Shown one piece after another: positions 8,494-17,163 of a stretch of DNA of 64,000 nucleotides. Every line of letters begins with the position of its first letter. The first letter of the stretch is position 1. A program made the position numbers and the translations under genes. The notes below the pieces were generated by a model that worked only from the letters and a program-made list of their open reading frames with translations, ran no database searches and was not told where the DNA came from. Source of the DNA: an uncultured Pseudodesulfovibrio sp. (GTDB lineage Bacteria; Desulfobacterota; Desulfovibrionia; Desulfovibrionales; Desulfovibrionaceae); contig NZ_OY761823.1 in the NCBI RefSeq assembly GCF_963664965.1, forward strand, positions 1,250,001 to 1,314,000, written 5' to 3'.

Positions 8494-9222
8494 TCAGGCA
8501 CGTTTTTCACAGTATCTGAGGAATTTTTGCGCTTCAATGAATTCCGGATTGATGTTCAGTGCCTGTTTCAGGCTCACGATACATTGGTCGTTCAACCCTT
8601 TTTCAAAATAGACGCGGGCAAGATTGAAATAGACGTTCTCGTCGGTTTCAACGATTTCCAGCGATTTCTCGTAGTAGCGGATGGATTCGTCATAATGTCC
8701 GTTCTTGCGGAGACTGATGCCGAATTCATTGAACTTCTGGCGGTATTCGAAGGTGAATGCCTCGTTGATGCCGAGCAGGGTGTCGAGCACTTTCCTGAGC
8801 TTTTCGAATTCCTTTTTTTCGGAATAGACTTCACCCAGACCGTAGTTGGCGTCCACGTTTTTGTCGTCGATCATGAGCGCCTTGATGAACTGGCTTTCGG
8901 CTTCGTCCATGTTGCCGTCGGCAAAGGCCTGCTCGCCCATTTCAATTTTTTTGGCCAGAGTCTTCAGGGCCGGGACCGTGTGAACCTTGTAGTATCCCGG
9001 TTCCGGAGTATATTGCTTGAGGAAGTCTATTTCCTGCAAGACGCTGCGTACGCCGGAAGGTACGTGGTGCTGATTCAGGGGCTGGACTTCAAACTCGGTC
9101 TTCGACATCTGGCGTGCGTACCAATAGGTCACGTTGTCGTGGGTTGCGGCCGTGCCGCCTGTTCCGATGTCGGCTTCAAGTTGCAGCGAATAAACGCCGA
9201 GAATTTGTGGGTAGTCGCTCAA
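8494..9222 (-). CDS. tetratricopeptide repeat protein
   Basis: A 242-residue, probably cytoplasmic protein without a signal peptide. Residues ~95-240 contain TPR units: GEQAFADGNMDEAESQFIKAL, a unit around DANYGLGEVYSEKKEFEKL, GISLRKNGHYDESIRYYEKS, and NLARVYFEKGLNDQCIVSLK. The N-terminal ~90 residues (with YWYARQMSKTEFEVQPLN) are not recognised. TPR arrays mediate protein contacts; the partner is unknown. It ends in a strong terminator and has no close neighbour on its strand. Confidence 0.8.
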   Translation of the reverse strand: MSDYPQILGVYSLQLEADIGTGGTAATHDNVTYWYARQMSKTEFEVQPLNQHHVPSGVRSVLQEIDFLKQYTPEPGYYKVHTVPALKTLAKKIEMGEQAFADGNMDEAESQFIKALMIDDKNVDANYGLGEVYSEKKEFEKLRKVLDTLLGINEAFTFEYRQKFNEFGISLRKNGHYDESIRYYEKSLEIVETDENVYFNLARVYFEKGLNDQCIVSLKQALNINPEFIEAQKFLRYCEKRA

Positions 9223-9360
9223 GAGTCTTCTCCATAAAGATGATAGTCCAGTTTGCCGCAGAGTTTTGGAAACTGGCCATGCTCCTTTGAGTATCTATCT
9301 TACACAGTGTTCAAAATCAATATTTCATCGTGCATTGTTTGAGTCTTGCCGCCAAAAACG

Positions 9361-9385
9361 AGAAAACCCCGTTACGGGGTTTTCT
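9361..9385. terminator. terminator of the tadE-tadG-tadE operon
   Basis: A perfect 10-bp stem AGAAAACCCC/GGGGTTTTCT with a 5-base loop; A and T runs are built into the arms. It lies 41 bases beyond the stop of the last gene of the leftward pilus operon. Confidence 0.8.
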
Positions 9386-9425
9386 CTGAATGGGAGGATG
9401 CGGTGCAACACGCAAAGAGATGCAG

Positions 9426-9893
9426 CTAATCGCAGGGCTTCCATGGCTCGTTGAGTTTGCGGTCGGCTCCACGCAGCTCGACGACTTCGGGGAGGAGGTT
9501 GCCGACCACGGGGGTGAACGGATGGTAATTGTAGAGCACGGCAACCTGTACCATGGTGCACGGGCCACCCGCGCTGTTGTCGATGCCGTCTCCGGTGACC
9601 GTCTTGTCGGGCCATGAGGTAATGGTGATTTCCTTTGTGCCCTTGTTGAGGCGGTCGAGCCAGCCTTCGGTGACGGCAGTGATCTGAGACAGGCGGGTGC
9701 CTTCGTCTTCTCCCTGTCCTGTTGCCGCGAATCGCGTGCCGGACTGGGCAGCCTTCTGAAGGGTCATCCATGAGTAGAGCATGGTTCCGCCTTCGATGAT
9801 TGCCATGGCGAGTACCATCAGCAGCGGCAGGAGTAGGGCTATTTCCATGGATACCAGGCCGCGTGAGCGGGGTCTTTTTCTGAGTGTCATCAT
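9426..9893 (-). CDS. TadE-like minor pseudopilin of the Flp pilus
   Basis: A 155-residue protein with a short basic N-terminus, then GLVSMEIALLLPLLMVLAMA, the prepilin-type segment with Glu at position +5 after the Gly cleavage site. The soluble C-terminal domain follows. TadE-like pseudopilins are processed by the prepilin peptidase and are needed for Flp pilus assembly in the envelope. ATG at 9893 is chosen because a purine-rich AGGGGGAAGG stretch precedes it; upstream codons belong to the preceding gene. Last gene of the leftward tad operon; overlaps none but sits 10 bases after the vWA gene. Confidence 0.8.
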   Translation of the reverse strand: MMTLRKRPRSRGLVSMEIALLLPLLMVLAMAIIEGGTMLYSWMTLQKAAQSGTRFAATGQGEDEGTRLSQITAVTEGWLDRLNKGTKEITITSWPDKTVTGDGIDNSAGGPCTMVQVAVLYNYHPFTPVVGNLLPEVVELRGADRKLNEPWKPCD

Positions 9894-9903
9894 GTCCTTC
9901 CCC

Positions 9904-11181
9904 CTAGTGCAGGAGTCGCCAGCCGAGCTGCTTGCCGATCTTCTTGAATATTTCCGGGATGTCGTAGACAGACGGTGCGTCAAAGTAGTGGTCGTCGGTT
10001 CCCGGCTTGCTGGATGCGATCTCCATCATCAGGTTGCGGTCGGTCGTGTCCGAGCTGCCGAAGCGGATGGTGAATATCTCGATGCCTTCGTCCTTGGCCT
10101 TTTGCGCCTCGGCCAGCATGTCGGCGTTGAGTACGCCACCGTCTTCACAATGGGACGTGTCGTCACCCATGCCGAAATAGGCGTTGGTCCAGTAGTTGTT
10201 CGGTCGATAGTAGGCCCGGTAGGTACCTCCACACTCGCCGTCCTCGGTGTCTCCGTCAGTGAGGACGATCATGATTTTGCGGAAGTCATCCTTGCTGCCG
10301 GCTTCGGTGTAGGGAGCCTCTTCCGTCAGAATATGGCGGCCCCACTTGATGCCCTCGGGAATGACCGTGCCGGACCATGCGCCTGTGGCGGTCTGGCTGT
10401 TGATGGCGGCGATGATTGCGTCCTTGTCCTTGCTGAGCGGCATGGCCTCGGGCAGATCGGAGCAGGTGTCGAGGGTGATCTTGCTGCGATAGTAATAGGA
10501 AAGACGCCAGTAGTCGTCCATGAAGTCTTCGTGGATGCCTTCGTTGAGCGAGCCGTCAGCGTTGCGGCAGCCTGCGGGCAGTCCGTCCACGCCTTCGCCG
10601 ATGCGGACCTTGCCCTTGAAGGCGACCAGCCCGACCTTGGTGTCGGGAGTCGTTCCGTCGGGTATGAGCAGTTCTGTCAGGCCAACCGAGGCTTCCTTGA
10701 CGAGGGTGATGGGTGTGCCTTTCATGGAGCCGGAGTTGTCGATGACGAATACGACTTCAATCTTGTTGAAGCCAGCGGCAGCTTTGGCGTGGACGTAGTT
10801 GTCCGCCAGATTCAGAAATTTCATGAGAATGAGTTCGACCTTGGCGCGCGCTTCGACTTCGACGCTACGGACTTCCGTGCCGGGAGCGACTGAGGTGACC
10901 TCGGCCTGCTCCATATTTTTCGCAACCATGGAAACCACAGCACTTTGCACGATGCCTTTGGACAGATCCGGGTCGTACGGAAGTTCAAGGCTGCCTGCCA
11001 GAGCACCGGAGTCCACAGCGGCCTGAAGCCGGGTGTGGGTGACGTACAGGTTGCCCATGTCAATGGCGATGCCCGCCACGGCCAGCAGCACTGGCAGCAG
11101 CAGGGCGATCATCATGCTGATCGCGCCCCGGCGCGACTTCTTACGGCAGGGGCATCGTGGTGCTTGCTGCGAGCTGGACAC
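9904..11181 (-). CDS. TadG-like pilus assembly protein with vWA domain
   Basis: A 425-residue protein with a basic N-terminus, a hydrophobic pseudopilin-type segment (RRGAISMMIALLLPVLLAVAG, Met not Glu at +5), a Flp/TadG-type ectodomain start (LYVTHTRLQAAVDSGALAGS) and a von Willebrand A domain. The MIDAS motif DNSGSMKG and a later LTDGDTEDG segment are clear. TadG proteins are membrane-anchored parts of the Flp pilus machine. GTG at 11181 with GGAG seven bases upstream is preferred; an ATG at 11235 is possible but gives a long N-tail and a larger overlap with the preceding gene. Confidence 0.8.
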   Translation of the reverse strand: MSSSQQAPRCPCRKKSRRGAISMMIALLLPVLLAVAGIAIDMGNLYVTHTRLQAAVDSGALAGSLELPYDPDLSKGIVQSAVVSMVAKNMEQAEVTSVAPGTEVRSVEVEARAKVELILMKFLNLADNYVHAKAAAGFNKIEVVFVIDNSGSMKGTPITLVKEASVGLTELLIPDGTTPDTKVGLVAFKGKVRIGEGVDGLPAGCRNADGSLNEGIHEDFMDDYWRLSYYYRSKITLDTCSDLPEAMPLSKDKDAIIAAINSQTATGAWSGTVIPEGIKWGRHILTEEAPYTEAGSKDDFRKIMIVLTDGDTEDGECGGTYRAYYRPNNYWTNAYFGMGDDTSHCEDGGVLNADMLAEAQKAKDEGIEIFTIRFGSSDTTDRNLMMEIASSKPGTDDHYFDAPSVYDIPEIFKKIGKQLGWRLLH

Positions 11182-11521
11182 CGGTATCTCCGGTAAGCAT
11201 CTTGAAGATGTTTTCGTTGAAGGGCTGGTAATCATAATAAACCTCGACGGTGACGGTCTCCGGACCGGTGTTTACGGTGGTGCTCACGGCTGTTGCGTCA
11301 AGTTCTTCGGTCAGGGCCTGCACCATGGCTCCCACATTGGCTTCTTCTCCATCCATAAGGACCAGGCGCGCGCCTTCCCGGCTGGCTTCCACCAGATTGG
11401 AATAGGCGTGCATTGCCTGCGCTCCCTCGATCAGGAAAAAAAGCAGGAGGACCACGACGGGCAGAAGCATGGCAAATTCGACTGCCGCGATTCCCTGTCT
11501 TGATTTGTCCCACTTCCTCAT
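11141..11521 (-). CDS. TadE-like minor pseudopilin
   Basis: A 126-residue protein with the prepilin-type N-terminus SRQGIAAVEFAMLLPVVVLL, with Glu at +5 after the Gly cleavage site, and a TadE-like ectodomain beginning YSNLVEASREGARLVL. First gene of the leftward tad operon. Its 3' end overlaps the vWA gene, so translation is probably coupled. A sigma-54 promoter sequence lies at 11576-11590, about 55 bases before the start codon. Confidence 0.88.
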   Translation of the reverse strand: MRKWDKSRQGIAAVEFAMLLPVVVLLLFFLIEGAQAMHAYSNLVEASREGARLVLMDGEEANVGAMVQALTEELDATAVSTTVNTGPETVTVEVYYDYQPFNENIFKMLTGDTGVQLAASTTMPLP

Positions 11522-11575
11522 TCCGTACTCCTTGCGTTCATGTCTCCCGGTCGGAAGACTGGTTGTCTTGTTTAA

Positions 11576-11590
11576 GCAATGGGTGTGCCA
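11576..11590 (-). promoter_or_regulatory. sigma-54 promoter of the tadE-tadG-tadE operon
   Basis: On the minus strand TGGCACACCCATTGC, with the invariant GG and GC exactly 10 bases apart as required for the -24/-12 elements. It points into the tadE gene and lies next to the gene for a sigma-54 activator. Confidence 0.8.
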
Positions 11591-11776
11591 AGAGAAGTTT
11601 CTTGATGGTTTTGTTGTCTTAACCGTCTGTTATTAAACATATATTAGGTTTAGCTGTATCGTTTGCGCGTGTCTGGCGAATGATCGTCAAAGGATGAAAA
11701 TCTATTTTTTGTGGAAAACTGGAGCGGTGATGTGTATGATGCCCCATCAGGATTGGATTTTTACGGGGGAGGCATC

Positions 11777-13162
11777 GTGCCGGAAAAAATACTCGTCGTT
11801 GATGACGACCGCGCCTTTCAGGGCATGCTGGTTGAAGCGCTTTTGGACTCGGGCTATGAAGTCGGTACTGCCTCCTCTGCTGAAGAGGGGATAAAAAAGG
11901 CCGGGTCCGGGAAGTTCGACCTTATCCTGCATGACATCAAGCTGCCCGGTATGTCCGGCCTTGAGGCGTTGCCACATCTGGCCGAGGCCGCACCGGACGT
12001 GGATGTCATTGTCATGACCGGCTATGCGTCCAAGGATTCCGGCGTGCAGGCCATGCAGCGCGGAGCCTATGACTATTTTACCAAGCCGTTTTCCCTCGGC
12101 GAGATGGAAGTGGTGGTCCGGCGGGCGCTTGAGAAGCGGCGTCTCCAGACCGAATTGGCTGATCTCAAACGGCGCGGCAGTGAAAGTCCGCTGGGCAGGA
12201 TCATCGGCCAGTCCGCGCCCATGATGGCCGTGAAGGAGCGCATCGCCCGTGTTGCCGAACTCAATGCCGACGTCCTTATCATGGGCGAAACCGGCACCGG
12301 CAAGGAGCTTGTCTCCGATACCATCCACGCCCTGAGTTCCCGGTCCGGCGGGCCGTTCGTCAAGGTCAACTGTGCCGCCATTCCGGAAAACCTTATCGAG
12401 AGCGAACTGTTCGGACACGAGAAGGGGGCGTTCACCGGGGCCGCATCCGCCAAGCAGGGCAAGTTCGAGCTGGCCAAGGGCGGTTCCATCCTGCTTGATG
12501 AAATCGGCGACATGCCGCTCAATCTCCAGCCCAAGCTGCTCCGCGCCGTGGAACAGAAGCAGGCCGAGCGTCTCGGCGGGGTCAAGCCCGTGGAATACGA
12601 CGTACGCATCATCGCGGCCACCAATCAGGAGCTTGAACAGCGTGTGGAAGCGGGCGAGTTCCGCAGTGATCTTTACTACCGTCTCAACGTTGCGACCCTG
12701 ATCCTGCCCCCCCTGCGTGACCGCAAAAGCGACCTGCCCCAGCTCTCGGAGTTCTTTCTGGACCGCGCCAACCGGCGTCTGGGCACGGACATCAGCGCCA
12801 TTTCCACCGAGGCCATGGAGATCTTCTTCAATTACGACTGGCCCGGTAACGTGCGTCAGTTTGCCAATGCCGTGGAGCGGGCAGCGATCTTCTGCCGTTC
12901 CTCGGTCATCACTCCCGCGGAAGTGGATCAGGCCTTTTCCAACAAGCAGCCCGCAGCGGAGAGCGACATGGCTGTCCTGCCCGGTGCGGGGTTGCCGCTC
13001 AAGGAAGCGCTCAAGGAATTCGAGAAGACCCTTATCATCAACGCGCTCCGTGAAGCTGGCGGCACCCAGACCGAAGCCGCCGACACGCTGGGAATCTCCG
13101 CCAAGAATCTCTGGAACAAGCTCCAGAAGCACGGTATCGACCCCGCTTCATTCAAGGGGTAA
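11777..13162 (+). CDS. sigma-54-dependent response regulator (NtrC family)
   Basis: A 461-residue activator with three domains: an N-terminal receiver (residues ~4-118; acidic pocket DDD at 9-11, phosphorylatable Asp53 in LHDIKLPGMSG, Lys in FTKPF), an AAA+ central domain with Walker A GETGTGKE and an intact sigma-54-contacting GAFTGA loop, and a C-terminal Fis-type helix-turn-helix (GGTQTEAADTLGISAKNLWN). GTG at 11777 is chosen because GGGGGAGG ends four bases upstream and the receiver begins at once. It lies between the two tad operons, both with sigma-54 promoters, so it probably controls Flp pilus expression (inference). A likely partner kinase is at 23412. Confidence 0.92.
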   Translation: MPEKILVVDDDRAFQGMLVEALLDSGYEVGTASSAEEGIKKAGSGKFDLILHDIKLPGMSGLEALPHLAEAAPDVDVIVMTGYASKDSGVQAMQRGAYDYFTKPFSLGEMEVVVRRALEKRRLQTELADLKRRGSESPLGRIIGQSAPMMAVKERIARVAELNADVLIMGETGTGKELVSDTIHALSSRSGGPFVKVNCAAIPENLIESELFGHEKGAFTGAASAKQGKFELAKGGSILLDEIGDMPLNLQPKLLRAVEQKQAERLGGVKPVEYDVRIIAATNQELEQRVEAGEFRSDLYYRLNVATLILPPLRDRKSDLPQLSEFFLDRANRRLGTDISAISTEAMEIFFNYDWPGNVRQFANAVERAAIFCRSSVITPAEVDQAFSNKQPAAESDMAVLPGAGLPLKEALKEFEKTLIINALREAGGTQTEAADTLGISAKNLWNKLQKHGIDPASFKG

Positions 13163-13650
13163 CCGCTGTCAGCGCTCCCCGGACCGGGAGTCCCTGTTTC
13201 GTCACACGCTCTTTCCCTATATAGTACGGTAAGGCACGCCTGCCTGTTACTGTTTCCCCGTTTGCAGCGGATGTTCCCTCAAAAATGGAGTCGCTACGTA
13301 GGATTGTGTCCGATTCGGGCATAATCCCATGTATCCGCTTGGAATAGTGCAGACAAATTGAGTTATTCGCTGTCATTCGGCGTAGCGGCTGCCCTTCTTT
13401 TTGAGCTTCATGGACAGTAAAACGAGAGAGATTGGCATGCGATCTACTTTTTGTAGAGTTGGTTTAAATCGCTGATTTTATTGTGTATTGGTTGAGGTTA
13501 GTTGTTGCAGTTCTCAAGATGTTTGTCCATTAAAAATGGAATTCGTGTTCTTTTCTGAGGTCATTTTCGTTTGTGGTGGCAAAAAATATTTTTTTATTTC
13601 AAATGAAATCAGCATGTTCTCGTGTGGTGTCGAAGGTGCGGCATCGGCTG
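13163..13650. other. long intergenic region upstream of flp
   Basis: About 490 bases before the flp promoter hold no convincing gene in any frame. The sequence becomes A+T-rich towards flp, as expected for the upstream activator-binding and bendable region of a sigma-54 promoter. I could not pick out a repeated activator site by eye. Confidence 0.5.
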
Positions 13651-13665
13651 TGGCACACCGGTTGC
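13651..13665 (+). promoter_or_regulatory. sigma-54 promoter of the flp-tad operon
   Basis: TGGCACACCGGTTGC with GG and GC exactly 10 bases apart. The predicted start of transcription is about 75 bases before the flp start codon. The first nine bases are identical to the tadE promoter at 11576-11590. Confidence 0.85.
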
Positions 13666-13752
13666 TTTATCCGTGGCGTGGCTGATGCGGGGAAACCGAA
13701 AACCGCAAATTTTGAAAACAAAAAGTTTTTACACCAAACAAGGAGAACAACC

Positions 13753-13917
13753 ATGACCAAGCTGATGAACCTTATCCGTAACGAAGAAGGCGCAACCGCT
13801 CTTGAATACGGCCTGATCGCAGCCCTGATCGCTGGCGTTATCGCCGGTGCCGTCACTCTGCTCGGTACTCAGGTCACTCAGGTCTTCACCGACCTTACCA
13901 CCGACATGAGCATCTAG
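13753..13917 (+). CDS. flp: Flp/type IVb major pilin
   Basis: A 54-residue prepilin. A short charged leader ends in NEEG; cleavage after Gly13 leaves ATALEYGLIAALIAGVIA, with Glu at +5 and Tyr at +6 as in Flp pilins. The mature peptide is a single hydrophobic helix plus a short polar tail. It is the structural subunit of the thin Flp pilus used for tight adherence. AAGGAG lies 9 bases upstream. The gene follows a sigma-54 promoter and is followed by a strong hairpin (13956-13996) that probably keeps pilin mRNA more abundant than the downstream assembly genes. Confidence 0.95.
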   Translation: MTKLMNLIRNEEGATALEYGLIAALIAGVIAGAVTLLGTQVTQVFTDLTTDMSI

Positions 13918-13955
13918 TTTTAGCAATCCGTTTAACGGAAGCAGCCAGAGCAGCC

Positions 13956-13996
13956 GAACCGGGGCTAGCGGGAATGCAGCCCGCAGGCCCCGGTTC
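13956..13996 (+). terminator. intercistronic hairpin / attenuating terminator after flp
   Basis: A 10-bp stem GAACCGGGGC/GCCCCGGTTC encloses a second stem GCGGG/CCCGC; only a weak T-rich stretch (TTCTTTC) follows. This suggests partial termination or 3' protection of pilin mRNA, not full termination. Confidence 0.7.
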
Positions 13997-14046
13997 TTCT
14001 TTCGAGGGGAAAACGAAAGACAGGCGGCAGGCACATCGGGGGGAAC

Positions 14047-14589
14047 ATGAATTTCACCATCACCATCATTCTTTCGGCGGCACTCATCGTCGCGGTCGTC
14101 ACCGACCTGAAGAGTCAGCGCATCTACAACTGGCTGACTTTCCCGCTCATGCTTGCGGGAATCGTTTTTCACACCACCGTCGGCGGTCTGGACGGACTGC
14201 TCATGAGCGCGGCGGGCTTCGGCCTCGGTCTCGGCGTCATGGTTCTTCCGTTCCTTTTCGGAATGATGGGCGCGGGCGACGTCAAGCTCATGGCCGGTAT
14301 CGGCGCATGGATCGGCGCATCCAATATCTTCACGGCATTCATTTTCACCTGTCTGGCCGGTGGCGTTTACGCCCTTGCCGTTCTTTTCCGCCATCGTGAA
14401 AAGGCCGGGGCCGTGCTGCTGAACATCCGGGCGAGCATCATGAATTTCATGGTCACCAGGAAGTTCGAGTATGCCCCGTCCGCAGAAGGCGCATTGCCGC
14501 GACTCTGTTACGGCGTCGCCATCGCCGTGGGAACAACGGCAGCGGTCGTCATGAATTTTGCCCGGACCGGTTCGGTCCTGGCGCAGTAG
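14047..14589 (+). CDS. tadV: TadV/CpaA-type prepilin peptidase
   Basis: A 180-residue polytopic inner-membrane aspartyl protease of the A24 family. The two catalytic aspartates are Asp20 (VVTDLKSQRIYN) and Asp78 in the GxGD motif (MGAGDVKL). It lacks the methyltransferase domain of PilD, as usual for TadV. It removes the leader of the Flp pilin and of the TadE-like pseudopilins. Second gene of the flp operon, preceded by GGGGGGAAC. Confidence 0.93.
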   Translation: MNFTITIILSAALIVAVVTDLKSQRIYNWLTFPLMLAGIVFHTTVGGLDGLLMSAAGFGLGLGVMVLPFLFGMMGAGDVKLMAGIGAWIGASNIFTAFIFTCLAGGVYALAVLFRHREKAGAVLLNIRASIMNFMVTRKFEYAPSAEGALPRLCYGVAIAVGTTAAVVMNFARTGSVLAQ

Positions 14590-14604
14590 GCAGGGAGGAA
14601 GGCC

Positions 14605-15417
14605 ATGAGCAAGTCATCAAGAGCCGTTATCCAGATTTCCATCGCCCTGGTTCTCGCACTGGGCGCGGGCGTTCTGATGTTCAAGTGGTCCAGCTCCGTG
14701 TCGAAGCAGAAGCCGGTGGCGCAGGTCGCTGCCACTACCCCTGTCGTGGTCGCCAAGGTCGATATCAATCGTGGGACCAAGCTGCTGCCCGACATGCTGG
14801 AGATTCGCGAATTTACCAAGGATTCTTGTCCGACCGGCGCATTTCCCGACATCAAGGCCGTTGAAGGCCGTGTCCTGAACGTCGCGTTGAGCCAGAACGA
14901 GGCCGTGACCGACAGGAAGCTCGCGGACAAGTCGCTTCTGGGCGGCGGCGTGAGCGCCCTGATCGAACCGGGCAAGCGCGCCATGTCGGTCAAGGGAAAC
15001 GAGGTCATGGGACTGGCCGGTTTTGTCCGTCCCGGTGACCGCGTGGACGTGCTTGTGTCTATGACAGTGGGCAAGGATGAAGATCCGGTTGCCAAGCTCG
15101 TGCTCGAACGCGTCAAGGTCATCGCCACCGGTACGGAACTGGCCCCGAGCGGCGAAGGGCAGACAGCATCCGTGGACGTATACACGCTTGAGCTGACTCC
15201 CGAGGAAAGCGAACGCATGGCACTGGCCGCGACACAGGGCACGTTGCATTTCGCCCTGCGTAACGAGCTGGATTCCGAGACCGTGCTGACTACCGGGGCA
15301 ACCGTCCGGTCCGCACTGGCATCCTACAAGCCGAAGCCCAAGCCTCGCAAGAAGCGCAGGGCTCCGGTGACCGTCGAGGTCATTACCGGCGGCAGCAGCA
15401 AGAAGATGCGGTTCTAG
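14605..15417 (+). CDS. cpaB: Flp pilus assembly protein CpaB/RcpC
   Basis: A 270-residue periplasmic protein with an N-terminal membrane segment (ISIALVLALGAGVLMF) and a SAF-like domain (VVVAKVDINRGTKLLPDMLE), followed by the CpaB segment around GKRAMSVKGNEVMGLAGFVR and PGDRVDVLVS. CpaB/RcpC proteins stabilise the secretin and may bind cell wall. A basic tail (KPKPRKKRRAP) ends the protein. GGGAGGAAGG precedes the ATG; 15 bases separate it from tadV. Confidence 0.92.
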   Translation: MSKSSRAVIQISIALVLALGAGVLMFKWSSSVSKQKPVAQVAATTPVVVAKVDINRGTKLLPDMLEIREFTKDSCPTGAFPDIKAVEGRVLNVALSQNEAVTDRKLADKSLLGGGVSALIEPGKRAMSVKGNEVMGLAGFVRPGDRVDVLVSMTVGKDEDPVAKLVLERVKVIATGTELAPSGEGQTASVDVYTLELTPEESERMALAATQGTLHFALRNELDSETVLTTGATVRSALASYKPKPKPRKKRRAPVTVEVITGGSSKKMRF

Positions 15418-15426
15418 GGGGCTGTC

Positions 15427-16869
15427 ATGTTTATATTCAGAAACATACTTTGGAAGATTCTCGTCGGTGCGGCGGTCATGGTGGCCGTCATCGGCGCAGC
15501 CTCCTACGCAATGGCAAAGGTCGACGTGCTCAATACCGAGGCTCCGGGCGTCATTCGCCTCGTGGCCGGAAAGTCCACCATTCTGAACGTGGACAAGCCC
15601 GTAAGCCGCGTGTCCCTGTCTTCGGAAGAGGCCGCGTCCATCATCATCCTTTCGCCCAAGCAGATTTACATCACCGCCAAGGAACTCGGCACGTCCACGC
15701 TGACCCTGTGGTCCGGCAAGGCCGTCTCCAACATTTACGATCTGGTCGTGACCCCCGACGTCACGCGCCTGAAGCGGATGATCCACGAGATATTCCCTCA
15801 GGAAACAGCCGTGCAGGTGCTCTCGTCCGGTGAATCCATCACCCTGTCCGGTTCGGTGAACAACACCGGCAACCTGACTTCCATCCTCGCGCTGGCAGAG
15901 GCCGAGGCCCCGGAAAAGGTGGTCAATCTCCTGCGGGTGGACGGCGTGCAGCAGGTCATGCTGGAAGTCCGCGTGGCCGAGATGAGCCGTACCGTCATAA
16001 AGCGGCTGGGCATCAACTTCATCTCCACGCTCAACAGCTTCACCTTCTACTCCTTCCTGAACAACCTGACGCAGTTCACCTCGGCCGGGGACGGAACGGT
16101 CCAGTTGAACAAGGTCAACGGAATCGTCAATTACACCAGCAAGAATTTCAACATTCGCGGTTACTTCGACGCGCTCAAGGCCAACGGCCTGATCCGCACG
16201 CTGGCAGAACCGACGCTGACATGCGTTTCCGGTGAATCCGCAGACTTCCTCGTGGGCGGTGAAATACCCATTCCCATTCCGCAGGCGCTCGGTAATGTGG
16301 CCATTGAGTTCAAGCCGTTCGGCATCGGCCTGTCGTTTACTCCGACAGTGATGTCCTCCGGGTTGATCAATCTACAGGTCGCTCCCGAAGTGTCGGAACT
16401 CGACTACACCAAGAAGGTGAACCTCAGCGGATTTGAAATCCCGGCCATCACCACGCGCCGCGCCGCCACGGTCATCGACCTTGCCGACGGGCAGAGCTTC
16501 GCCATTGCCGGACTCATCAGCGACCAGCTGCGCGAGAACAACAACCGGTTCCCCGGACTGGGCGATATCCCGATACTGGGCACCCTGTTCAGCAGCAAGG
16601 ATTTCGAGAAGAGCAAGACCGAACTGGTGATCATCGTCACCGCACACCTTGCCAAGCCGTTGGACATGGAGAAGCAGACCCTGCCCACCGACGGTTTCAA
16701 GGAAGCGGATGACTTCGAGTTTTACATGCTGGGTCTTCTGGAAGGACGGAAGGACGAGCCCAAGGCGACTCCCGTGAACTCCGCCCCCGACGACACGCCG
16801 CAGCCCGGTACGGTCGTCAGGCCCGAATCCGGTTTCGACGGACAATTCGGCCATACGTGGCCCAAGTAG
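15427..16869 (+). CDS. cpaC: Flp pilus outer-membrane secretin CpaC/RcpA
   Basis: A 480-residue secretin: signal sequence to about residue 30 (SYAMAKVD), a pilus/BON-type N-domain (residues ~40-190), and a C-terminal secretin domain with LEVRVAEMSRTVIKRLGINF, the VGGEIPIPIPQ lip segment and the closing block PGLGDIPILGTLFSSKDFEK. It forms the outer-membrane pore for the Flp pilus. Ten bases downstream of cpaB, with AGGGGGG before the ATG. The ~60-residue tail after the barrel is Pro-rich and polar. Confidence 0.95.
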   Translation: MFIFRNILWKILVGAAVMVAVIGAASYAMAKVDVLNTEAPGVIRLVAGKSTILNVDKPVSRVSLSSEEAASIIILSPKQIYITAKELGTSTLTLWSGKAVSNIYDLVVTPDVTRLKRMIHEIFPQETAVQVLSSGESITLSGSVNNTGNLTSILALAEAEAPEKVVNLLRVDGVQQVMLEVRVAEMSRTVIKRLGINFISTLNSFTFYSFLNNLTQFTSAGDGTVQLNKVNGIVNYTSKNFNIRGYFDALKANGLIRTLAEPTLTCVSGESADFLVGGEIPIPIPQALGNVAIEFKPFGIGLSFTPTVMSSGLINLQVAPEVSELDYTKKVNLSGFEIPAITTRRAATVIDLADGQSFAIAGLISDQLRENNNRFPGLGDIPILGTLFSSKDFEKSKTELVIIVTAHLAKPLDMEKQTLPTDGFKEADDFEFYMLGLLEGRKDEPKATPVNSAPDDTPQPGTVVRPESGFDGQFGHTWPK

Positions 16870-16881
16870 AAGGAGAGGAAC

Positions 16882-17160
16882 ATGCAGAATTTTTTCATCT
16901 ACCTCGCCCTGATCGGCATCATGTTGCAGGCCGGATGCGGCTCCATGATCGAACACCGCGAAACCACGCCGCCTTTCGGCAGTTCCATGCGGCTGGCAGT
17001 GAGCCAGCAGGTCGCCGACCCCACGCCGCCCACGGATGCGCCCGTGGCCTACAAGGACGGACGATATGCGGCTGCCGTGGCTCGGAAGTACGAGGAAGGC
17101 CCCCGTACCAAGCCTGAAGACGGATCGTCCATTTCGGAACTTGTCATCGGCGCGAGGTAG
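16882..17160 (+). CDS. small lipoprotein of the tad operon
   Basis: A 92-residue lipoprotein: the signal peptide ends in a lipobox, LQAGC (Cys19). The mature part is polar, with no domain I recognise. Its place directly after the secretin gene matches that of the small lipoproteins in tad loci (RcpB/CpaD position) that act as secretin partners, but the sequence does not show which. AAGGAGAGG precedes the ATG. Confidence 0.8.
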   Translation: MQNFFIYLALIGIMLQAGCGSMIEHRETTPPFGSSMRLAVSQQVADPTPPTDAPVAYKDGRYAAAVARKYEEGPRTKPEDGSSISELVIGAR

Positions 17161-17163
17161 GGG

